Source of the DNA: Biomaibacter acetigenes
GTDB taxonomy: Bacteria > Bacillota > Thermosediminibacteria > Thermosediminibacterales > Tepidanaerobacteraceae
DNA: 64,000 nt
Assembly (NCBI RefSeq): GCF_003691585.1
Contig: NZ_CP033169.1
Location: 496,001-560,000 of the forward strand
Direction of reading: 5' to 3'
The notes beneath the pieces were generated by a model. That model worked only from the letters and a program-made list of their open reading frames with translations. It was not told the DNA's origin and searched no databases. A program made the position numbers and the translations under genes. Below are positions 8,463-16,539 of this stretch, one piece after another. Within the stretch, counting starts at the first letter, position 1; each line of letters starts with the position of its first letter.

Positions 8463-8545
8463 CCAAAAAAAATTATAGCTCCTACCAAAAATCAGTTTTG
8501 GTAGGAGCTATTAGCCTTCCGGCACTAAAGCGAGCTCCATCGCTT
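8463..8545 (-). ncRNA. Fluoride riboswitch 1 (crcB motif) with terminator
   Basis: On the minus strand the leader reads AAGCGATGGAGCTCGCTT, then TTAGTGCC, a GGAA loop, and GGCTAATAGCTCCTACC. This matches the crcB-motif core, in which the GGAGCT loop pairs with the downstream AGCTCC to form the pseudoknot. The AGCTCCTACC strand is also the left arm of a terminator (right arm GGTAGGAGCT) followed by eight T residues, so ligand binding and termination are mutually exclusive. It precedes the MFS relic, zinc-ribbon/HEAT, dynamin-like and P-type ATPase genes. Confidence 0.93.
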
Positions 8546-8573
8546 GCATTATATATTTTACCATGCTAACAAA

Positions 8574-8602
8574 ATTTAAGCATATATTTTTGGATTTGTC
8601 AA
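8574..8602 (-). promoter_or_regulatory. Promoter for fluoride riboswitch 1
   Basis: On the minus strand, TTGACA (8602-8597) and TTAAAT (8579-8574) are separated by 17 bases, about 30 bases before the aptamer. The -10 box is imperfect. It is back-to-back with the plus-strand promoter of riboswitch 2. Confidence 0.55.
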
Positions 8603-8625
8603 ATTGAAATAATTTTTTTCTGATA

Positions 8626-8654
8626 TTGATATTTTGATTTTTCCTGTATATAAT
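8626..8654 (+). promoter_or_regulatory. Promoter for fluoride riboswitch 2
   Basis: TTGATA at 8626-8631 and a perfect TATAAT at 8649-8654 with 17-base spacing, about 20 bases before the aptamer on the plus strand. Confidence 0.7.
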
Positions 8655-8673
8655 ATATCTAAATTATAAAATG

Positions 8674-8760
8674 TGGTGATGGAGCTCACCATAAAAGCAG
8701 AATGCTGATGGCTCCTGCTATAATGAATGTTATCTCATTAGGGCAGGAGCCTTAATTTTT
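8674..8760 (+). ncRNA. Fluoride riboswitch 2 (crcB motif) with terminator
   Basis: The leader contains GGTGATGGAGCTCACC, then ATAAAAGC, an AGAA loop, and GCTGATGGCTCCTGC. The loop GGAGC can pair with GGCTCC to form the aptamer pseudoknot. GGCTCCTGC is also the left arm of a terminator whose right arm GCAGGAGCC is followed by TTAATTTTT. It precedes the two MutS-like genes, about 90 bases before the first start codon. Confidence 0.93.
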
Positions 8761-8849
8761 ACTTGGAAGCGGTAGTGCAGAGAAGATACAAAATGCTTTG
8801 CTTTCCTTAAAGGTCAGCGTCTGCGTCATAGCAAGGAGGTATTTTTCCC

Positions 8850-10388
8850 ATGACTTTCCACAGCATACTATTTGAAAGAACTGAAGAAGACAGCATAAAA
8901 AAAGAAACACTTGAAGCGCCCGACTTTTTTGTTGATTTAAATCTTGATCAGATTATAGACGCTATCACGGCCGGTAAGCAGGAATATAATTTAAAACCGT
9001 TTTTTTACACTTCCTTGAACGATATCGACGCGATCAAGTATCGTCATGAAATAATGCTGGATCTTGAAAATAAAATTCTGTTTGAGAATATAAAATCATT
9101 TGCGCAAAGAATGCGCGCAATGCGAGAACATCTTGCCCAGAAAGACAAGCTTTACTACAAATACCAGAAGGAAAGCTGGTTTTTGGATGCGGTGGAAATT
9201 TATTGCGATGCCGTCAATTGCCTGGTACATGATTTAACCCTTGTAGATTTAAAATCGCGCGGCTTTTTGGCCTTCCGCGAATATTTGACAAACTATACCA
9301 ATTCCGACCGTTTTACGTCACTTCTGGCGGAAACGAAAAAGCTTAAAGACGATTTGTCTACAGTAAAATATTGCCTGCTCATCAAAGGTAACCGTATCAA
9401 TGTTAGCAAATATGAATCCGAAATTGACTACAGCGTGGAAGTGGAGAAAACATTTGAGAAATTCAAGCAGGGAGCGGTGAAAGATTATAGGGTTAAATTC
9501 CTAGACTTGCCGGACATGAACCATGTTGAAGCGGGAGTACTGGATTTGGTAGCTAAATTGTATCCCGACATATTTTTAAATCTTGACAATTACTGCACAA
9601 AAAACAGTAATTATCTGGATGAAACGATAGCCGTATTTGATAGGGAAATACAATTTTATATAGCCTATCTGGAGTATGTTGCAATATTCAAGCGAGCGGG
9701 ATTGAAATTTTGTTATCCGCAAATTTCCGATAAGTGCAAGGAAGTTTATAATTACGAAGGATTTGATCTGGCTCTGGCTTATAAGCTCATCAATGAAAAT
9801 TCAACCGTCGTCTGTAACGATTTTTACTTAAAAGGCAAAGAACGCATTTTTGTTGTAACCGGCCCTAACCAGGGCGGAAAAACGACCTTCGCCCGCACCT
9901 TCGGCCAATTGCATTATTTGGCCAGCTTAGGATGTCCCGTCCCGGGCAGCCAAGCGCAACTTTTTCTGTACGACAGGCTTTTTACGCATTTTGAAAGGGA
10001 AGAAAACATAAAAGATCTCAGAGGTAAACTGGAAGATGAACTGATAAGAATTCACCATATTTTAAATCAGGCCACATCAAACAGCATTATTATAATCAAC
10101 GAAATTTTTACTTCCACCACATTAAAAGACGCTATTTTCCTGAGCAAAAAAATAATGGAAAAAATAATACAAATGGATTTGCTTTGTGTCTGGGTAACAT
10201 TCATATATGAATTAGCTTCTATGAGCGAGAAAACAGTAAGCATGGTAAGCACTGTAGTTCCGAAAAATCCGGCACTCAGAACATATAAAATTTTAAGAAA
10301 GCCTCCTGACGGACTTTCATACGCGCTATCAATCGCCGAAAAGTACCGACTTACATACGATTGTTTAAAGGAGCGCATAAAATCATGA
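8850..10388 (+). CDS. MutS-like ATPase A (no mismatch-recognition domain)
   Basis: A 512-residue protein with a C-terminal MutS-type ABC ATPase domain and a helical N-terminal part resembling the MutS lever/clamp region. The mismatch-binding domain I of true MutS is missing. Walker A is GPNQGGKTT near residue 340. The Walker B region reads IIIINEIF, so the usual Asp is Asn while the catalytic Glu is kept. The start has AAGGAGG upstream. It overlaps the next gene, a second MutS-like ATPase, by 4 bases, which suggests a heterodimer. It is transcribed behind a fluoride riboswitch; MutS-type genes are among those I recall being linked to such switches. Confidence 0.88.
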   Translation: MTFHSILFERTEEDSIKKETLEAPDFFVDLNLDQIIDAITAGKQEYNLKPFFYTSLNDIDAIKYRHEIMLDLENKILFENIKSFAQRMRAMREHLAQKDKLYYKYQKESWFLDAVEIYCDAVNCLVHDLTLVDLKSRGFLAFREYLTNYTNSDRFTSLLAETKKLKDDLSTVKYCLLIKGNRINVSKYESEIDYSVEVEKTFEKFKQGAVKDYRVKFLDLPDMNHVEAGVLDLVAKLYPDIFLNLDNYCTKNSNYLDETIAVFDREIQFYIAYLEYVAIFKRAGLKFCYPQISDKCKEVYNYEGFDLALAYKLINENSTVVCNDFYLKGKERIFVVTGPNQGGKTTFARTFGQLHYLASLGCPVPGSQAQLFLYDRLFTHFEREENIKDLRGKLEDELIRIHHILNQATSNSIIIINEIFTSTTLKDAIFLSKKIMEKIIQMDLLCVWVTFIYELASMSEKTVSMVSTVVPKNPALRTYKILRKPPDGLSYALSIAEKYRLTYDCLKERIKS

Positions 10389-11887
10389 AGGTTTTTCTCA
10401 TGTATAAAGATCATGACTTTGACCTGCAGCGGAAATTACCGTGGAATGAACAAATACTGACACAAGACCTGGAATTAAACACATTGTTCAACGCTATGGC
10501 ACTCGGTGACAAATTCTTATTTGAAGTAGTAAAGAAAGCTGTTTTGTCTGGTTTAAATAATGATCCGGACACAATGCTATATCGCCAAAATATTCTTAAG
10601 GATTGCCTGAAAAATTCTTCCATTGTCAGGGATATCTACAATATAGCGGTGGAAGCAATCAAAAGCGAAAAAGAGCATTATTTTGGCCTTTTCAGCAAAT
10701 ATCCCGAATTTATACTGCATAGATCGATAGAAGTGTTGCAGATGTTTATGGAAATGCTCAAAAAACTAGGAACTATCGCCGATGAACATGCCGATAAATT
10801 TGAGTCTGAGGGCTTTACAGCGTTTTTCGCGATGCTCAAAAAAGAACTTGGTGATGAATATTTCGACAGCGTCCAAAATCATCTGAGGGAACTGAAATTC
10901 AAAAGCGGAGTTTTGATCAGCGCTGAATTGGGAAAAGGCAATAAAGGTATCAATTATATACTTCGTAAACCACAAGACAAAAAACAGAGTTGGATAAATC
11001 GGATCTTTGCCAAAAAACCTCCCGTTTACACCTATACAATTGCCGACCGCGATGAAAGCGGCGCCAGGGCCCTGTCGGAATTAAACGACAGGGGGATCAA
11101 CCTTGTTGCCAATGCGCTCGCCCAATCCAATGATCATATTCTCAGTTTTTTTAACATATTGCGGACCGAGTTGGCCTTTTATATCGGTTGTTTGAATCTA
11201 TACGAACAACTTGCCCAAATGGGTGAACCGGTATGTTTTCCCCTGCCCGTAGCTTCCCATGAGCGAAAGTCTTCTTTTAAAGAATTGTATGATGTGTGTC
11301 TTGCATTAACAATGAAACAAAAAGTTGTGGGCAACGATTTGAATGCCGACAAAATAGATTTAGTGATAATCACGGGCGCCAATCAGGGCGGCAAATCGAC
11401 TTTTTTGCGAAGCATAGGTTTGGCCCAACTGATGATGCAATGCGGCATGTTTGTGCCGGCCGAATCTTTTTCTGCCAATATTTGCAATGGCCTTTTCACG
11501 CACTACAAACGGGAAGAAGACGCTACCATGAAAAGCGGCAAGCTTGATGAAGAACTCAGCAGAATGAGCGACATCGTAGACAATATAACTTCAAATTCCA
11601 TGTTGCTGTTTAATGAATCATTTGCTGCGACAAACGAAAGAGAAGGCTCTGAGATTGCAAGGCAAATAACTTGCGCATTATTGGAAAACCACATCAAGGT
11701 CTTCTTCGTTACGCATTTGTATGAATTTGCAAATGGTTTTTATGACAAAAAAATGGGAAACGCCATTTTCCTGCGGGCTGAAAGACAAAGCGACGGAAAT
11801 CGGACTTTTAAAATAATCGAAGGAAAACCTCTGCAAACGAGTTTCGGCGAAGATTTGTATAACAGGATATTCGGAACAGGCAATTAA
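10385..11887 (+). CDS. MutS-like ATPase B, partner of A
   Basis: A 500-residue paralogue of the preceding gene with the same layout. Walker A is GANQGGKST near residue 332, and the Walker B region MLLFNESFAATN again has Asn for Asp with the Glu retained. A conserved late motif VFFVTHLYEFA follows. The ATG at 10385 overlaps the upstream stop (ATGA) and is preceded by AAGGAG; an upstream TTG at 10361 is less likely. The coupled arrangement and the shared Walker B change suggest the two products work as a pair on nucleic acid or another target. The substrate is unknown. Confidence 0.88.
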   Translation: MKVFLMYKDHDFDLQRKLPWNEQILTQDLELNTLFNAMALGDKFLFEVVKKAVLSGLNNDPDTMLYRQNILKDCLKNSSIVRDIYNIAVEAIKSEKEHYFGLFSKYPEFILHRSIEVLQMFMEMLKKLGTIADEHADKFESEGFTAFFAMLKKELGDEYFDSVQNHLRELKFKSGVLISAELGKGNKGINYILRKPQDKKQSWINRIFAKKPPVYTYTIADRDESGARALSELNDRGINLVANALAQSNDHILSFFNILRTELAFYIGCLNLYEQLAQMGEPVCFPLPVASHERKSSFKELYDVCLALTMKQKVVGNDLNADKIDLVIITGANQGGKSTFLRSIGLAQLMMQCGMFVPAESFSANICNGLFTHYKREEDATMKSGKLDEELSRMSDIVDNITSNSMLLFNESFAATNEREGSEIARQITCALLENHIKVFFVTHLYEFANGFYDKKMGNAIFLRAERQSDGNRTFKIIEGKPLQTSFGEDLYNRIFGTGN

Positions 11888-11926
11888 AAAAAATAAAAAA
11901 TTATTACTGAAAGGGAAGGGGTTAAA

Positions 11927-12384
11927 ATGAATTACACACATGAAGTTAAGGGATGACTTGTGTAGCAAAAGGTCCTAACCACGGGCCTGCACCCATTCCG
12001 CAAGAGGGCAAATGGGTAAAAGCCAGGGAAATAAAAGATATATCCGGCTTAACTCATGGAGTCGGCTGGTGTGCTCCACAGCAGGGAGCCTGTAAACTTA
12101 CCCTTAATGTGAAAGATGGGGTTATACAGGAAGCTTTGGTAGAAGTTATAGGATGTTCCGGTATGACACACTCAGCAGCGATGGCAGCAGAGATATTGCC
12201 AGGAAAAACAATTCTTGAGGCGCTAAATACCGATCTTGTATGTGATGCAATCAATACGGCAATGAGGGAACTGTTCCTGCAGATTGCATACGGCAGGAGT
12301 CAAACTGCCTTTTCAGAAGGCGGACTTCCCATAGGAGCAGGACTTGAAGATTTGGGGAAAGGGCTTCGCTTAATTCTGTGTTAA
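11927..12384 (+). pseudogene. NifU-like Fe-S scaffold homologue, frameshifted and truncated
   Basis: A homologue of the iron-sulfur cluster assembly scaffold paired with GGGtGRT proteins in clostridia. An ATG at 11927 behind AAGGGAAGGGG gives MNYTHEVKG; a one-base shift near 11951 is then needed to enter the frame with GVGWCAPQQGACKL and VIGCSGMTHSAAMAAE. The conserved Cys residues are present. The reading frame ends at GLGKGLRLILC, short of the usual C terminus, exactly where the next gene begins in a shifted frame. A deletion has therefore removed the end of this gene and the start of the next. The frameshift alone might be a sequencing error; the truncation is not. Confidence 0.75.
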
Positions 12385-13346
12385 GCAAATATAATATTGA
12401 CTCAATAGAACAGGCAAAAAAGATATGTGATGATAAGGGAATCGATGTAATAAACATAGTGAAATCAATCCAGCCCATATGCTTTGAGAATGCATGCTGG
12501 GCATATATTGTAGGTTCGGCCATAGCCATTACAAAAGGGTGCTCTGCAGCATCGGATGCTGCGGAAATTATAGGAGAAGGGCTTCAGGCATTCTGTATAC
12601 CGGGTTCCGTCGCAGATGATAGAAAGGTTGGAATTGGACACGGCAAGCTTGGTGCCATGCTTTTAAGAGAAGAGACAAAATGTTTTGCTTTCCTTGCAGG
12701 TCATGAATCTTTTGCTGCGGCTGAAGGTGCAATTGGAATCGCAAAGTCAGCGAATAAAGTCAGGAAAGAGCCTTTGAGAGTAATACTGAACGGTCTTGGG
12801 AAAGATGCCGCACAGATAATTTCAAGGGTTAATGGCTTTACGTACGTGCAAACTGCATTTGATTATTATACGGGAAAACTTGAAATAGTTAGAGAGATAC
12901 AATACTCAAAGGGTGAGCGTTCAAAGGTAAAATGCTATGGCGCCGATGATGTAAGAGAAGGTGTTGCAATCATGCACTATGAAGGGGTTGATGTATCCAT
13001 TACCGGAAACTCAACTAACCCCACCAGATTCCAGCATCCTGTGGCAGGGACTTATAAAAAAGAGTGCTATGAATCAGGCAAGAAATATTTTTCAGTTGCA
13101 TCAGGTGGCGGTACAGGGAGGACTTTACATCCGGATAACATGGCAGCGGGCCCTGCATCATACGGCATGACAGATACAATGGGAAGGATGCATTCTGATG
13201 CTCAATTTGCAGGTTCATCTTCTGTTCCTGCTCATGTTGAGATGATGGGATTCTTAGGGATGGGCAACAATCCAATGGTTGGTGCTACTGTCGCGGTTGC
13301 AGTTGCCGTTGAAGAGGCTATGAAATCAATAAATAAAAAAGGGTAA
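12378..13346 (+). CDS. GGGtGRT protein, N-terminally shortened
   Basis: A 322-residue member of the family named for its GGGTGRT motif, seen here in SVASGGGTGRTLHPDN. Other strongly conserved segments include PICFENACWAY, FCIPGSVADDRKVG and SITGNSTNPTRFQHP. The biochemical role is not established; the family is normally coupled to the NifU-like scaffold gene, as here. The start is a GTG overlapping the scaffold stop by 7 bases. From my recollection of the family, about 15-20 N-terminal residues are missing, matching the deletion seen at the gene junction. The remainder looks intact and may still be translated by coupling. Confidence 0.8.
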   Translation: MLSKYNIDSIEQAKKICDDKGIDVINIVKSIQPICFENACWAYIVGSAIAITKGCSAASDAAEIIGEGLQAFCIPGSVADDRKVGIGHGKLGAMLLREETKCFAFLAGHESFAAAEGAIGIAKSANKVRKEPLRVILNGLGKDAAQIISRVNGFTYVQTAFDYYTGKLEIVREIQYSKGERSKVKCYGADDVREGVAIMHYEGVDVSITGNSTNPTRFQHPVAGTYKKECYESGKKYFSVASGGGTGRTLHPDNMAAGPASYGMTDTMGRMHSDAQFAGSSSVPAHVEMMGFLGMGNNPMVGATVAVAVAVEEAMKSINKKG

Positions 13347-13391
13347 TACAATTATTTAAAACTGCAAAATCACTCGGAGCAGAGGGATAAC

Positions 13392-13871
13392 ATGTCCGTA
13401 ATGAAGCCTGTAAAGAAATTAACTGTTTCGGGGATAATAATGGCTGTATATATCGATTTAATGTATCTGGCACAGATACTTTCCTTGGGACAGATTAGAA
13501 TAAGGATTGCCGATTGTGCTTATATATTAAGTTATGTTTATTCTTTTCTTGCCATTCCTTTAGGACTTGCAAATTTTTTATATGGCCTTTTTTTTGGTGG
13601 GTTTGGACTCATCGATGCAGTTGGATGGGCTGTTGTAGGAATTATTACATCGGAAGGAGTCAACCTAGTTAAACGAATTGGATTAAGCGAATGGTTCACA
13701 GTGATACCCGTTATATGCATACCTAGCCAACTGGCTCCTTTATGGTTATCCCCCATACTGCATCTGCCTTATGTAGTTTTAACTGTTAGTATAAGTATAG
13801 GTCAAATAGTACCTGCATGTATGGGGGTATTTTTACTCAAAAAACTCAAGAATCTACTTCCGGAACATTAA
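13392..13871 (+). CDS. QueT-type (queuosine precursor) membrane transporter
   Basis: A 159-residue hydrophobic protein with about five membrane segments, resembling the QueT/ECF S-component-like family: an early basic stretch then GIIMAVYI, the segment IRIADCAYILSY, and FGGFGLIDAVGWAVVG. QueT proteins are proposed importers of queuosine precursors in Gram-positive bacteria. No PreQ1 riboswitch is visible in the 45-base gap upstream. The neighbours (GGGtGRT gene before, uppP relic after) do not inform on function. Confidence in the family is moderate, and the substrate is inferred from family knowledge. Confidence 0.65.
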   Translation: MSVMKPVKKLTVSGIIMAVYIDLMYLAQILSLGQIRIRIADCAYILSYVYSFLAIPLGLANFLYGLFFGGFGLIDAVGWAVVGIITSEGVNLVKRIGLSEWFTVIPVICIPSQLAPLWLSPILHLPYVVLTVSISIGQIVPACMGVFLLKKLKNLLPEH

Positions 13872-13908
13872 CATTGGTATATCTGTTTAAAAAGCAATAA
13901 TAAGTAAA

Positions 13909-14144
13909 GAATTACCTACAATGATTGCAGCATCAGGCTACTCGCTTATGAAAACCGATATCAGTATGACGAGAATGGAAGTTATTAGTTTATGTATAGG
14001 CTTTATTATGTCTTTCATAACAGCAGCCTTAGTTGTAGATAAATTTATTGGATACCTTAAAAGGAAACCGCTAAAGATTTTGCTATCTATAGAGTAGCTG
14101 CAGGCATACTTCTATTAATCTTGATAAAAATGAAAATACTTTAA
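13909..14144 (+). pseudogene. uppP (bacA) relic, C-terminal fragment
   Basis: The translation reads LPTMIAASGYSLMK, continues through two hydrophobic segments, and after a one-base shift near 14085 ends in AIYRVAAGILLLILIK. This matches the C-terminal third of undecaprenyl-diphosphatase UppP/BacA. The first two thirds are absent and there is no start codon context, so it is a gene remnant. Confidence 0.7.
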
Positions 14145-14177
14145 AACCTTACAACCATAATGAAAGGATGGTATTAT

Positions 14178-15371
14178 ATGGATAAAGAAGTGAAACGGGA
14201 AACCACTGATATCATAAAAAATGTAGCGTTTAAATTTGTTATGTTGTTCGGCGTAGTAAGTTTATTTTCGGATATGACCCACGAAGGGGCACGAAGTATC
14301 ACCGGTCCTTTTTTAGCGACTCTCGGTGCGAGCGGCTCCATCGTCGGAATAGTGAGTGGTTTTGGGGAGTTTATGGGGTATGCGGTCCGCCTGCTTTCCG
14401 GCTATTTGACCGATAAAACCGGCAAATATTGGGTTATAACCTTTATTGGCTATGCAATAAATTTGCTGGCGGTCCCTGCACTGGCTCTTGCCGGACACTG
14501 GGAAGTTGCTGCTATCTTAATTATTGCAGAGCGTGCAGGAAGAGCAATACGTATCCCCGCCAGGGATGCCATGCTTTCTTATGCAACATCCAAAATGGGC
14601 CGGGGCATGGGGTTCGGCATCCACGAAGCCATGGACCAGCTCGGCGCCACGTTGGGGCCCCTCATTATTACGGGAGTTGTTTACATAGATGGCGGTTACC
14701 GCAATGCATTAGGACTTCTGCTAATACCGGCTATTTTAGCATTAAGCGTGCTCACAGCTGCCAGATTCAACTATCCCCGGCCCCGAGATTTCGAAGTAAA
14801 TCCGGTAAAACCCCAAGATAAGAATTATCGCTATCCCAAAATATATTGGTTGTACCTTGCCGCAGTTGTTGCGATTGCCGTCGGATATGCCGATTTTCCG
14901 CTAATTTCTTACCATTTCAATAATGCAGCAACTGTCACAAAAGAATGGATCCCGCTTTTTTATGCGATTGCAATGGGAGTAGACGGGGCTGCTGCATTAG
15001 CATTCGGACGTTTCTACGACCAAAAGGGATTTTCAGTTTTGGTTGTTGCTGCTCTACTTTCTGCCTTTTTTGCCCCTTTAGTTTTCCTGGGTGGATTTTA
15101 CTTTGCTTTAATAGGGATGGTATTGTGGGGAATTGGTATGGGGGCGCAAGAATCTATCATGCGTGCCGCAATAGCGGATATTATTCCGGCAGATAGGCGC
15201 GGTTCAGCATACGGGATATTTAATACTGCCTATGGAGTATTTTGGTTTATCGGAAGTGCATTAATGGGTATTCTTTATGATATTTCAATCCCATATTTAG
15301 TCATCTTTTCTGTTGCAGCACAGCTTGTATCTGTTCCGTTGCTTCTCCATTTAGTAAAGAGTAAAGCATAA
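14178..15371 (+). CDS. MFS transporter
   Basis: A 397-residue major facilitator with 12 hydrophobic segments. The early loop signature SLFSDMTHEGARSITGPF and RIPARDAMLSYATS belong to the MFS group annotated as putative drug or multidrug exporters in Firmicutes. The ATG at 14178 is chosen because GAAAGGATGG precedes it; a start at 14160 would lie inside that site. It is the intact homologue of the broken MFS gene at 7696-8399, but no riboswitch precedes it. An intrinsic terminator follows. The substrate cannot be deduced; a link to fluoride is possible only through its homologue. Confidence 0.88.
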   Translation: MDKEVKRETTDIIKNVAFKFVMLFGVVSLFSDMTHEGARSITGPFLATLGASGSIVGIVSGFGEFMGYAVRLLSGYLTDKTGKYWVITFIGYAINLLAVPALALAGHWEVAAILIIAERAGRAIRIPARDAMLSYATSKMGRGMGFGIHEAMDQLGATLGPLIITGVVYIDGGYRNALGLLLIPAILALSVLTAARFNYPRPRDFEVNPVKPQDKNYRYPKIYWLYLAAVVAIAVGYADFPLISYHFNNAATVTKEWIPLFYAIAMGVDGAAALAFGRFYDQKGFSVLVVAALLSAFFAPLVFLGGFYFALIGMVLWGIGMGAQESIMRAAIADIIPADRRGSAYGIFNTAYGVFWFIGSALMGILYDISIPYLVIFSVAAQLVSVPLLLHLVKSKA

Positions 15372-15432
15372 TACTGGTAGCTCACGCCTTCCTCTGATAA
15401 AAACAAGGGGCAGGATAAAACAAACAATGATA

Positions 15433-15484
15433 GGCGGTTCCCTTGACATACTGTCTGAAAATATATTAAAGGAACCGCCTTTTT
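15433..15484 (+). terminator. Rho-independent terminator after the MFS gene
   Basis: GGCGGTTCC (15433-15441) pairs perfectly with GGAACCGCC (15471-15479), followed by TTTTT. The 29-base loop is long but the stem is strong. Confidence 0.8.
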
Positions 15485-15494
15485 ATACAAAAAA

Positions 15495-16016
15495 TCATTC
15501 CACACCGTATTTTGTGTCCACATCAGTATAGCTTTCCCATAAATTTTTCAAATAAGTACCTCGGAAGGTTTCCCCTTTAGATAAACGTTTAATATATGTT
15601 TTTATATCCGGCAACAATATAATTTCATCGAGTTTTGATAATGGCAAAAACGCCGGCTCATCATATTTTTCATCCAGAAAAGCCCATCTTGGTTTTCTTA
15701 CATTGCCTTCTATTCGTTTTGCTTCAAAAAAAAAGTTGATAATATGCCGTTCACCATCCGGCCATATGCTTTCACCAAGAAATAATAATGGCCCGATTTC
15801 TACTTTAATGCTAGTTTCCTCAAAGGTTTCACGTTTTGCACAGGTTTCCAGCGTTTCTCCCTGCAAAACCCCTCCGCCGGGAAATACCCAATAATCTTTG
15901 ATTGCAGTTGGTTTTGCATCATAGTCAGGATGATATTTTCTTGCCGATACATTATGGCGGACAAGAAGGATCTCCTCATGTTCGATTAATATAATGCCTG
16001 CTCTTATTTTGATCAT
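15495..16016 (-). CDS. NUDIX hydrolase under fluoride control
   Basis: A 173-residue NUDIX protein. The Nudix box begins at GGGVLQGETLETCAKRE and continues TFEETSI, fitting Gx5Ex7REUxEE, with Ser replacing the penultimate Gly. Proteins of this type hydrolyse nucleoside diphosphate derivatives such as damaged nucleotides or nucleotide sugars. AGGGAGG lies upstream of the ATG at 16016. It is the only gene behind fluoride riboswitch 3. A housecleaning role during fluoride stress is plausible, since fluoride inhibits phosphoryl-transfer enzymes such as pyrophosphatase, but the substrate is unknown. Confidence 0.9.
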   Translation of the reverse strand: MIKIRAGIILIEHEEILLVRHNVSARKYHPDYDAKPTAIKDYWVFPGGGVLQGETLETCAKRETFEETSIKVEIGPLLFLGESIWPDGERHIINFFFEAKRIEGNVRKPRWAFLDEKYDEPAFLPLSKLDEIILLPDIKTYIKRLSKGETFRGTYLKNLWESYTDVDTKYGVE

Positions 16017-16085
16017 TTTTAAAACCTCCCTATAAACTTTCGTTTTCTAAATTTTCTCGCTCATTCTTAGAATTTTACCCTGTAA

Positions 16086-16160
16086 AATAAAAAAACCCCT
16101 ACCAAAAAAATCTGGTAGGAGCCATTAGCCCATCAGCATTAATGCGGGCTCCATCGCCTT
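16086..16160 (-). ncRNA. Fluoride riboswitch 3 (crcB motif) with terminator
   Basis: The minus-strand leader reads AAGGCGATGGAGCCCGC, ATTAATGC, TGATG, then GGCTAATGGCTCCTACC. The GGAGCC loop can pair with GGCTCC. The GGCTCCTACC strand also pairs with GGTAGGGGTT to form a terminator followed by a run of T. It precedes the NUDIX gene by about 70 bases. Confidence 0.9.
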
Positions 16161-16192
16161 ATATTGCCAATAGTTTCTGCTTTTCTAAATAA

Positions 16193-16221
16193 ATTAAACC
16201 ATAAGTCCAACAGTTTGTCAA
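16193..16221 (-). promoter_or_regulatory. Promoter for fluoride riboswitch 3
   Basis: On the minus strand, TTGACA (16221-16216) and TTTAAT (16198-16193) with 17-base spacing, about 33 bases before the aptamer. Confidence 0.65.
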
Positions 16222-16356
16222 ATAATTTCATAGACTTGAAATCATGATATTATATATTTTTAACTTTTTGTGAAATAATATATAGGTATATTGATATTAT
16301 ATTATATATCAGTTGCAAATTGCCCCTGCCATATACAAAATACCTAACAGAAAATT

Positions 16357-16530
16357 GTGCCCGGGCATCCGGCGGAAATTTTAATACACATTGCTGAAGA
16401 AGGGTATTATGATTTGATCGTAGTGGCGGATAAAGGCATGGGCGGAGTAAAAAGATTTTTAATGGGAAGTATTTCCGAAGCTGTGGCAAGATATGCAAAA
16501 TGCCCTGTCTTAATAATAAAAAGCAAGTAA
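16357..16530 (+). pseudogene. Universal stress protein (UspA) relic, C-terminal fragment
   Basis: An open stretch of 57 codons encodes PGHPAEILIHIAEEGYYDLI, then VADKGMGGVKRFLMGSISEA and CPVLIIK. This matches the C-terminal ATP-binding part of UspA-type proteins, with the glycine-rich GxxG...GS loop. The N-terminal half is absent and the only possible start is an internal GTG. The 195 AT-rich bases before it hold the promoter of riboswitch 3 on the other strand and nothing else recognisable. As I recall, usp genes are among those controlled by fluoride riboswitches, so this may be a decayed regulon member. Confidence 0.75.
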
Positions 16531-16539
16531 AACATTTAC

